DNA of 64,000 nt from positions 684,208,583-684,272,582 of the forward strand of contig NC_081412.1 in the NCBI RefSeq assembly GCF_030272615.1, in the 5' to 3' direction. Source of the DNA: Cryptomeria japonica. Taxonomy: Eukaryota; Streptophyta; Pinopsida; Cupressales; Cupressaceae. The number at the start of each line of letters is the position of its first letter. Positions within the stretch are counted from its first letter, which is position 1. Below are positions 10,921 through 19,911 of the stretch, piece by piece. The notes beneath the pieces are model-generated. The model was given only the letters and a program-made list of their open reading frames with translations, was not told the DNA's origin and did no database searches. A program made the position numbers and the translations under genes.

Positions 10921-12080
10921 GAATGCAAGTTGAGGAGAAATTGTGGATGTGGAATGTAGATGTGATATGATGTATCAGAGAACTCTATTGTGATTGGACC
11001 CAAGAAAAATTTATATTAAGTGATTTCTCATAGAAACCCGAATTACTTGCATACGAATAACAGGTATGAACAATGAATGAGCAAATGGATGGGAGATATG
11101 AAACTGAATGCAATATAAACAAGTGAGATGAAATGAGGATCCATAGATTATTCATAGTGCTTTATTTTCATCATCGAGCATGGTAGTATCATTCTTGGTC
11201 AAGGTAGCAGGAACCAAGTTTGAGCATTTCACCTATAAGAAAGCCTCACAGACAAGGAAAGTTACCCTCCATTCCAGTTCATGTGCAAATGGTCAAGGTA
11301 TACGTTGTAGTAAGTAAACCATAGCGATCTATGATTGTATGTTGCATAGGATCATGTAGCTTAGTGAACTTCCCACATAGACGCCATTAGTAAATGCCCC
11401 AAAACTTCATTGGAACAATCCATAGACAACAAACAAAGAAAAATATATTAGGAACCATCTTGGCTACTCTAACCACTTGTGGATATCCTGGAGTAGCATA
11501 GGAACCTGATATGAATAAAATAAAGACATAACAAATCAACCAAGTGCTTAGCAGCTCAAAAATAATTTTCTTGTCAAAGAAAATGTTGCCATGTCTTTTT
11601 TTATAATGGATCCTTGTGAAGACAATTATGTGTAGATGTGTTGATTGGTTGGTTGATTTGATAGGTGATCATTGTTTTGAGTAACTCAAAATGTTTGTTT
11701 GGTGTCTATTGTGATATGTACAAGGAAGAATATATGTTGTAATGTTTGTGATTGATTTTTGATGTTTTTGTTATGTTTCTGGATTTTGTGAATGTTTATG
11801 AATATTTTTGATATTTTCTGAGTTTTTATGAATGTTTATGTTATATTTCTAGACAGTTTTGAATGAGGAACTCAATGAATCTCAAATGATGTAGAATCCA
11901 CTTCCATTAGTAGGTTAAGAGCTTTGCCCCCAATTAGATGTTGCTATGAAAGCAGGATGCAAAACACATGAAGTAATAACCCTGATTGCATATCAATAAC
12001 AAGCCATGGTTTGAATGATGGATGAATGGATGTCATCGCACCGAGTCTGAAATACAATGGAGCCATACCCTTTATGAATG

Positions 12081-12152
12081 TCACCTATTTGCCAAGTTTT
12101 CACCACCGCACTAAACCAAGGCACCACCGAAGTGGTTTTCACTATTTGGAAG
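12081..12152 (-). repeat. Modular hairpin block, second copy
   Basis: Read on the minus strand: GTGAAAACCAC-TTCG-GTGGTGCC, then GTGAAAACTTG-GCAAA-TAGGTGAC. The first keeps the cUUCGg tetraloop. The second changes two stem bases relative to 5975-5989, and both changes give G-U pairs, so the stem is kept. Confidence 0.65.
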
Positions 12153-12299
12153 CATGATTTTTATTTACTATTTTCTTGATTTTTTTTGTATTTTCTTCAG
12201 GACATTTTTCTGAATGTTTTTGGTATTTTCTGATATATGGTGGAGTCCAATTCACTGTATAGCTTATGTATGGAACCGTTTGAGGTGCATGCTGTTGAT

Positions 12300-13369
12300 G
12301 GGATCTACTAGTGGTTCCATATACCTGTAGCTCTTTTAGATGTCATTGTATAGCCAATCTGACTCCTGTGATCAAGGCCTCATATTCTACTATATTATTT
12401 GTGCATGGAAAAGTGAGCCTGTATGACTTTGAGATGTTGTCACCATGAGGTGTGATGAAAAGAATACCTACCCCCGAGCCATGTCTAGTGTAGGAGCCAT
12501 CAAAATATAGCTTTCAAGGTTGTTGCTATAATCATGAAGATTTCTTTATCTAGAAAGTTAGAAACAAGAGGATGGTCCCTTGTGAGTTGTACATTGTCCA
12601 TGTACTCAATGTCAAATTCATTTAGGATCATAACCATTTGGCCAAGAATCCTATCTATGCTGTCTTGCTAAGTAGGTACTTGAGTGGATCTATTTTAGCA
12701 ATGAGTTGTACCTTGTGTGTCAACATGTAGTGCCTCAATTTGGTGGCTGCCAAGATAAATACTAGGCAAGCTCGCTCAATAGGTGTTTAATTGAGTTCAT
12801 AGCCTACCAATGTGCGAGAGATATAGTTTACAACACATTCTTTTCCTTTTGTATTGTGTTGTGCCAGCAGTACTCCTAATGTTGTATTTGTAGCTGAAAT
12901 ATATAGCAATAGAGGTCTACTTAGATTTGGTGGGATCAACAATGGTGTATGCATCAGGTAGTCTTTAAGCATTTGGAATGCTTGCTGGCACTTTGTATCC
13001 CATTGCAAGTGGATATTCTTGTGTAATAGATGGGTGAAGGGATGACACTTATCAGCCAATTGTGCAATGAATCTCTGAATTGATTGTAGCCACCCTTGTA
13101 GTGTCCTTAACTGACTGATGTTCTTTGGAGGGGGCATGTCCATGATTTCTTTGACTTTCACCAGATCTACTTAAATGCCTTTGCTTGAGACAATGTATCC
13201 TAGGAGCTTCCTGGAGGTTACTCCAAAGACACATTTCTTTGGATTTAGACGGACATGATATTTCTCTAATCTGTCAAAGATTTGACCTAGTATTGCAAGA
13301 TGACCCCTTCTCTTCTTAATGATTTAGCTAGTAAATCATCAATATAATATTTCATTATGGTTCACAAAA
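12300..13369 (-). pseudogene. Tat-type pol fragment: RT, RNase H and second RNase H
   Basis: Decayed, 5'-truncated polymerase region. At 13335-13346 the minus strand encodes YIDD in KYYIDDLLAKS, the RT catalytic motif. After a frameshift it continues through HVRLNPKKCVFGV and LLGYIVSSKGI (one stop) into the open frame at 12787-13161. That frame holds the RT thumb and first RNase H (TLGVLLAQ, VVNYISRTL). Further on, LYFDGSYTRHGSGVGIL and NNIVEYEALITG (about 12330-12510) match the additional RNase H typical of Tat elements. This domain breaks off after LKELQVYG, before its third catalytic residue, and integrase is missing. The 5' side is cut by the solo LTR at 13370. Confidence 0.85.
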
Positions 13370-14814
13370 TGATGCACCCCGAAGTGGGATGCATAGGAAC
13401 ACAAGTTCAAACGTTAATATGTTAGTGACACAAACAAAAGACAAACAAAACTATGATCCTAAGCATGCATATCAAGAGAGATATAAAACAGATAATGAAA
13501 AGCATACAAAAACTAATGAATGAAACAAAAACCCTCCAAGATGCCTTCCAACATGCTCATAGTTGCTCCTCCCTTGTTCCTCTCCTCTCCAAGTTCCACA
13601 TTAGTGTAGCCCTTATATTTTTTCACTCTTATGTATGTCTTATGGAGATTCAAGATTATAAAAATGAAGATAAAAGATTATGCAAATGCAAACAAGCTAA
13701 ATATGAGAAAGTACCTGATTAGTCTATTTTAATTTTAGCCAAAATAACAAAGAAATTCCCCCTAACTGCTCTCTCAAATTTACTATAAGTTTGATGCATA
13801 AAGATTTTTAGATCTTAAGCTTGAAGGAATGAGCTCTATTTATAGGAAAAATAGAGAAATGGATGGTTGAGATTGAGTAATCTCAACAAGGTTCAGGATT
13901 GAAAGGTTTATGCTCCATGTGAGGGCTTTCAACCCAATCCAAGGATGACAAATGTCAACATGAGATGGATTGAGAGGAGAGCGAAGAAGAATTAAATGCT
14001 TGAGATGACATGAAGGTTACCTTAGCAGGTAAGGTTAGGCTTCGGTTAGTGAATAAATCCTTTATCCAATGAATAATGCTTTTATCCAATGGACAAACTC
14101 GTGTGCAAGAGTTAGTGGGGATAACCATGGTCAAAGCAATAAATGCTTGAAGAGACAGATGGGTTAAATGGAGTTTGAGTTAGAGGGAAAACCTCTTACC
14201 ATGTGGGCAAGTGGAATTAACCATTAATGGTTATGTAAGAGCCATTAATGGTTTGGAAGACTTTAGGGGTTAACTTGTTGGAGACATAAAGCTTTTAATG
14301 CTTTTCAAAGACTTTGGAGGCTTTGAGAAGTGACTTCAAGTTGCTTAGGAATGTGACAATAATTAGGGGATGGATTAGGCTAATTAGGGGATGGAATAGG
14401 CTAATTAGGAATGGTTTAGAAGAATCTAGAATGGGTTTAGAGTGCAAGTGGGTTTGGTGGGTCAGGGAAAATAGGATTTTAGTTAAAATAAAATTATTTT
14501 ATTTCAACAAAATAGGTACAACTTGCATTTGTAGGAGAATGCAATTACTGGGGGGGGTAGTTTAGGGATTTAAATAAATATTTATTTATTTATTTAAAGG
14601 AGGAAAGGGGGTTAATTTAAACAAATATGTTTTATTCATTTAATTTATTGTGAATTTGGTTTAATGAATTAATTTAAATAAATTCAATAATTTATTTAAT
14701 TAATAGGAGAAGAGGTTGAGGATTAATTAATTAAATATTAATTTAATTAACTAATTACTGATGGTTAATTAATCAAATAAACATTATATATTCATTTAAT
14801 TAAGGAGACAGATT
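13370..14814 (-). repeat. Solo LTR (family B), copy 1
   Basis: The low end TGATGC corresponds to the LTR 3' end GCATCA seen in the copy at 57183-58647, and the high end matches its first bases up to CACATAAATCTGTC. The terminal TGTAGT has been replaced by TA microsatellite. A minus-strand TATA box (CTATAAATAGAGC) lies at 13835-13846. It interrupts the Tat RT just upstream of YIDD. No target duplication could be matched, probably because of the microsatellite. Confidence 0.75.
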
Positions 14815-14826
14815 TATGTGTATATA

Positions 14827-14858
<32 letters not shown>

Positions 14859-14862
14859 CATA

Positions 14863-14929
<67 letters not shown>

Positions 14930-15194
14930 GTATATGTATGTATATATATGTATATATATATATATGTATGTATGTATGTATATAAATACATATATATATT
15001 TATATATGTACATATGTATGTATGTATATACATATATATATATGTATATACATACATATATATATGTATGTATATACATACATATATATATGTATGTATA
15101 TACATATATATATATGTATGTATATACATATATATATATGTATATACATACATACATATGTACATATATATATATATATATATATGTATGTATA

Positions 15195-15262
<68 letters not shown>
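14815..15262. repeat. Compound TA / TATG / CATA microsatellite
   Basis: About 450 bp built only of TA, GTAT and ATAC steps. Between 15040 and 15145 it forms a higher-order array with a period of 24-26 bp, each unit a near-perfect palindrome (GTAT repeats, TA run, ATAC repeats). Long open frames here are Tyr/Ile-rich in all readings and are artefacts of the repeat. Confidence 0.95.
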
Positions 15263-15266
<4 letters not shown>

Positions 15267-15302
15267 TTAATAATGAATGTTTAAATAATGTACATGTGAG
15301 TT

Positions 15303-15307
15303 CATGT
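15303..15307. repeat. Target-site duplication CATGT, left copy
   Basis: CATGT directly flanks the left LTR and is repeated at 26326-26330 after the right LTR. This fixes the ends of the 11-kb element. Confidence 0.85.
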
Positions 15308-16600
15308 TGTAGCATAGGAATTAGGAATCATCACAAACAAGATAAATCAAAACACTAGACATGAATAACTCAATCAAAAGAAGACTCATTGAAATGAACC
15401 TAATTCCAAAGCACATTCAATAGAGGCATAAAAACAAAGCATCTAAAAGAAAATATCATGCAAACCATATAACAATGCGGATGCTCCTTCCATGCGGCTC
15501 CATTGTTGTTCTTTCCTCTTCAAATAGATTTGTGGATCTCACCTACAAGTGCACATATAATTGAAAGCAAGATTGATGAAAATGCTCAAGAGTACTAGAA
15601 GCATAAGTTCATTAGTCTGATAGGAATTAAGGATTTGATTGTAGAAGATCATCCAATTTATAGAGAAATTGGAGAAATGGACAAATTAGCATGAAATTGA
15701 TATTTTGGCAATTGAGTTCAAAAATGGCACAATTGAGTGGAAAAAGGAAGGTTATGACACCTTCTATGTCATGAATTATGGCATCTTTCCAATGCAATGG
15801 CTAGAGGACTAAAAGCTTATGACATCTTGCTATGTCAAGAGTATGACACATGAAGCACAAAAATAGGGAGAACTAGAGACAAGTTAATTAGGTGGAAATT
15901 AAAATTAGGAAATTAGAAAATAGGTGGAATTTAAGAATTAGAAATAATGAAAATAGGTGGAAATTAGGAATTAGGAAATAATGAAATTAGAAATTAGGTA
16001 AATTAATTAATAATTTGTCATTTATTAATTAATTCACAAAAAGAGGAATAATTAGCCAATTAAATGAATATTTTAATTGTAATGAGAAGACTTAGGATAA
16101 ATAAATAAATTATTTAACCTAGAGGAAGAAATGACAAATCAGGTTAAATGAATAAATCATAAAACCTTAGAAGAAATGCAAGGATGACAATTAGGTCTTG
16201 ACAAAGGATAGTTAATATCGATTCGATCATGATTTTGAATTGATAAATGAACAGTGTTGATAAATGATTTGATTGAGATTGGTTGACAAAAATCAATGAC
16301 AAATTGACCAAATTGACATGATTGAAAAGGACAAGGATCGATGACGAATCGATCGCAATATGACAAGATTGACAAGGACAAAGATCGACCAAAATCATGA
16401 TTGAAGATTGTTGTCGACAAGACCAAATTCGAAAGCGAGAGAGATGAAGAATGTAGAAGAATGACTCGATGCTCACAAATGATAAAAATCAAGTGCGAAT
16501 CATAGGAGAAATGTTAATGCGACACAAAAACTTAAAATGAGGCAATGCGCAAATGTTAAAGTATGACTCCGCAAGCGTTGACCATTTTTAGGTGTCTACA
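15308..16600 (-). repeat. 3' LTR of the non-autonomous element
   Basis: 1293 bp, ending at GGTGTCTACA (16591-16600) on the plus strand. A minus-strand TATA box (TATAAAT) lies at 15656-15662. Short direct repeats of AGGTGGAAATTAG and AGAAATAATGAA fill 15890-16000. The 48 bases next to the low end differ strongly from the 5' LTR, although the rest is nearly identical. The 110- and 111-residue frames here are inside the LTR and look like chance. Confidence 0.9.
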
Positions 16601-16646
16601 TTTTGCCCCTCTTTGAGACAATGTGATTCTAAGCATTGTTTCAAAG
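16601..16646 (-). promoter_or_regulatory. Polypurine tract with upstream hairpin
   Basis: On the minus strand AAAGAGGGGCAAAA (16601-16614) lies against the 3' LTR, identical to the tract at 9256-9269. The arms CTTTGAAACAATG and CATTGTCTCAAAG (16634-16646 and 16611-16623) pair with one mismatch and overlap the tract. Confidence 0.8.
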
Positions 16647-17135
16647 AACAATAATGAAAATGCCCCAGACAATAACAATGACATATGCATGCCCCCTCGA
16701 GGAATTGGCCGGAAACATGTGGAAAAGAGGCCAATTGATCGATAAAAAATGATAGGATCGAACGGACTGAAAATCAGATATCAGATGCATGAAGGACAAG
16801 CAATTTAAGGTGCACAAGACCGCGACCAACATAAGATGGAGAGGATGCACATCCATCTATGCAATGACAAAGAGCTATAAATGAGACCAAGAGGGTGAAA
16901 ATGACTCATTTGCACTAGCTAAAGAGGAGGATTTGTTGCGCTGGACAAGGACACGTGCACATAGATGGCGAACATTCCAATGGCGGATCACCTTGGAGAA
17001 CGTGTACGCACATTCAGATGATCAGAGGACACAGGAGCAGCGGTATGTATTGCGAAAACCCATGTGTTTGATTTCATGAATTTTGATGGCTTACGGGACA
17101 TTGCGGGACCCACAGAGGATACCAAAATGGACATC

Positions 17136-17244
17136 TGCGCTTGTGTGGTCTAAACCTGCGCTTGTGTAAGGAGTTCTGCGCTTGTGTAGGAATACACAAG
17201 CGCAATTAACCTGACACAAGCGCAATTTAGCTTACACAAGCGCA
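17136..17244. repeat. Six-copy inverted array of TGCGCTTGTGT
   Basis: Three direct copies of TGCGCTTGTGT start at 17136, 17157 and 17177. Three copies of its reverse complement ACACAAGCGCA start at 17194, 17214 and 17234. Spacing within each half is 20-21 bp. The middle pair extends to a perfect 12-bp stem (17177-17188 with 17193-17204) around a 4-nt loop, GGAA on the plus strand and TTCC on the element sense strand. All six 11-mers are identical. Confidence 0.92.
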
Positions 17245-18681
17245 AGAGTTGAAAAATGACTCACTTTTGATTGGAAATGGCATGCAAATGACCTGACAGG
17301 GGGGGGGAAGGGTAGGATAGGGTAATGTGGATGAAAAACACCCTAATTTGATCATGAAAATGAAGACATGCAACCTGTAGGAACAAACCCTAAAACTGAC
17401 AAAATGATGCCCCAATTGTGATGCAGAGTCGACAATATCCATTGATCGCACGGGAGAATCGACCGGATTGTTTCATGCTTCGACATAGACTCAGAAACAC
17501 AGAGAGAGACACATTAGCTGGACTTGAGACATGGTAGGGATGAGGAGGATAGAGGGAGAACCCAATGACAGAGGCACGTGCTCCTTATGACAGACAGTAG
17601 ACATCATGTAGTTTGCCATTATGTAGTCAGCTTGCAAGCCATACTTAGGACAGACAGTCCGATTTTGTACTCTGACATTATGATGATATATGATATGATA
17701 GGCATCGATATGATGGATGCAATATGTTATGACTGATGTAGTGATTTTGCTATGTATGGATGACTTATGTACTGGTTTATGAACATGTATGAATGCATTG
17801 TATGTACTTTGGATGTATTTATAATATGAAATGTATAAAATGCGTGATGTAATATGTAATGGAATGCAAATGTACTAACCAGATGGATGTAGGATGCAAT
17901 ATGGTTTTGGATATCGGAGCACTAGACCGAACTGACTATCCGACCGGACGGAAGAAATGTTAGTAAGAAATGAGATAGAGGACAGTTAGAGATGATGAAA
18001 ACTTGCTTTCAGTAATGCACTTTGTAGGTGAGAACCTTTATTTTTATTTAGCAAAATGGATGCATAGCATCATGGCATTGAAGGCCAGAGCTGAAATGCA
18101 ACCCGATTTGCATACAACAGACACATCACAGACAAACAAAAATCACAATCAAAAAAGAAAAGGATCATGAGCCATCCCGGTCACTCTAAATCACTCAGTG
18201 ACATCATCGAGCAACATAGGAACATGATCGAAGATAAATCAATAAAAAGATAAGATGCACAAATTCAAGCAAATCAAACAAACATCTTGATCTTCATTGT
18301 CAAAAGTTGAACACTCTGATAGGACGATCATGCTGTCTGGTTTCAGGAAATGTGATACCCCATCTAAGACAGGACACAGTCTGGTTGCGAGTATACCACA
18401 CCCTGTATAAGACCCATGATAATGTGACAAGGACAAATGATTTGTAATACGGATATTCGATTGATAAGACAATGTGGATCGATTTGAATGTTTGATTTGA
18501 TTGGAAAAGTTCATCTGGTTAAAGCATGATTTCATTAAAGCACAGCGTTTGATTGCAAGTGTTCTTGAATGAATGCTCAGAGATCTGTCGATGCACAAAG
18601 GGAATACCTTATTGCAAAATGCGTGTTTTTGTGTTTTTGGAGTTTTACAATTTTTTATTTTTTTTTTTGTGTTCATTTTTT

Positions 18682-18915
18682 TCAGGACTTTATTTGATTT
18701 TTAGAATTTTTTCAGGACATTTTTCGATTTTTATGGATTTTCTCAGGACATTATTCGATTTTTTTGAATTTTTTCAGGACATTATTCGATTTTTATGGAT
18801 CTTCTCAGGACATTATTTGATTTTTTTGAATTTTTTCAGGACATTATTCGATTTTTATGGATCTTCTCAGGACATTATTTGGATTTTTATGACTTTTTTC
18901 AGGACATTTTGAGAT
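18682..18915. repeat. Minisatellite, about 31-bp unit, eight copies
   Basis: Units begin TCAGGACATT at 18682, 18712, 18742, 18773, 18804, 18836, 18866 and 18899 (the first reads TCAGGACTTT), giving a period of 30-33 bp. Alternate units carry ATTTTTATGGATCTTC or ATTTTTTTGAATTTTT, so a 62-bp higher-order unit is visible. The Phe-rich plus-strand frame across it is a by-product. A single related unit lies near 12198. Confidence 0.85.
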
Positions 18916-19594
18916 TTTTTCTTAGAGATTTTGATTTATTTCAATTTTTTTGGATTTTGCCCCCAATGTCTAGCAAGGCAAGGAATATGACAGGTGAATA
19001 AATAGGCTTGCTGAAATGATGGTGGATAGAGGGAAGACAAAGGCCTTTTATTATGGAGACAATGTAGATGCAATTTCCAAGAGCTATTGCGTGATGGGAT
19101 AAGAGACTGGATATGATAATGTAAAGCAATGACATGGCATGAGGGACATGTCAAGACGTTTTGGAAACCATGATTAAATTTTGCGTCCTTATGTCAAATC
19201 AAGATCAAGGAATGAAAAAGAGTGTATGGATAGTGATAAGATATGGATAGGATAAGCAAGACCAAGAATGGATAAGGGACATGGACTGAAGGTTGGGATT
19301 GGCTAAAGGATAGTGGCAGAAAGTTGCAATAAGCCAGGGAATATGGATGAAAGGTTGAAATAAGCAAATGGATACATGACCAAAAGCTATGATAGACTGA
19401 AAGCTACAAACAAGATTCATGATGCTCATGACGATCCTCAGCCTTGTCAAGATCAAAGGTGGAAAGAGGAAATGGACATGAGGGATAATAGGATATGAAG
19501 GGTAATGACATGGTATGATAGGATAATGAAGGGCAATAGGATATGAAGGAGGAAACCTGCCCCCAAGTGCGGTGTGCAAGAAGTTCATAGATTA

Positions 19595-19664
19595 CGCATG
19601 ACACCTGTTTGCCAGGTTTTCATCACGGTACTTGCCCAAGGCACCTGTTTGCCAGGTTTTCACC
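19595..19664 (-). repeat. Modular hairpin block, third copy
   Basis: On the minus strand two GTGAAAACC units each carry ACCTG-GCAAA-CAGGT, separated by GCCTTGGGCAAGTACC. That spacer also occurs in the block at 6061-6124 (CCTGGGCAAGTACC). This ties the non-autonomous element to the Gypsy element at the left of the window. Confidence 0.7.
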
Positions 19665-19911
19665 AGTGGACGAATTATTTTTTCTTTACTTTTTTTCTTT
19701 CATTTTTTTTTTCTTTTTCACTTTTTTATTTTTTTTTATTTTGACTTTTTCAATAGAAGATGGACACGTGATAGGGGATGGAAGAAGGACTCAAACATCT
19801 TTTTGTTTGGATAGTAGCCTTGAAAAAAATGGACCATGACCTTTTAAAAGTATGCTCAAAGACGTTGGTAGGATAAGAACATGGACAATGAGATGAAACT
19901 AAGGCAATGAT

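Larger units (their letters stand above)
9981..12299 (-). other. 3' non-coding part of a minus-strand Tat fragment
   Basis: No coding region seen. From about 10240 to 10920 the sequence is a degenerate run of AAATGAAT and TAAATGAATC. The stretch 11160-11520 resembles 17880-18240 of the young minus-strand element (both contain ACATAGGAAC or GCATAGGAAC followed by TGAT in a similar setting). A hairpin block lies at 12081-12152 and a single TTCAGGACATTTTT unit near 12198. This supports a 3' region belonging to the pol fragment at its right. Its own LTR was not found. Confidence 0.5.
16647..19594 (-). other. 3' non-coding region of the non-autonomous element
   Basis: About 2.9 kb without a protein frame that I can support. 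It contains the inverted array at 17136-17244, an A/T/G-rich stretch (17660-17890), and the TCAGGACATT minisatellite (18682-18915). Parts resemble 10930-12250. Confidence 0.6.

Noticed and set aside
14792-15358. Several long open frames on both strands, Tyr/Ile/His/Thr/Met/Val-rich
   Set aside because: They are translations of the TA/TATG/CATA microsatellite, open in several frames on both strands.
16144-16492. 110- and 111-residue minus-strand frames, repeated identically at 25869-26217
   Set aside because: Both lie inside the two LTRs, overlap in different frames and show no domain; their identity reflects LTR identity.
18553-19001. Phe-rich plus-strand frames
   Set aside because: By-product of the TCAGGACATT minisatellite in T-rich sequence, antisense to the element.
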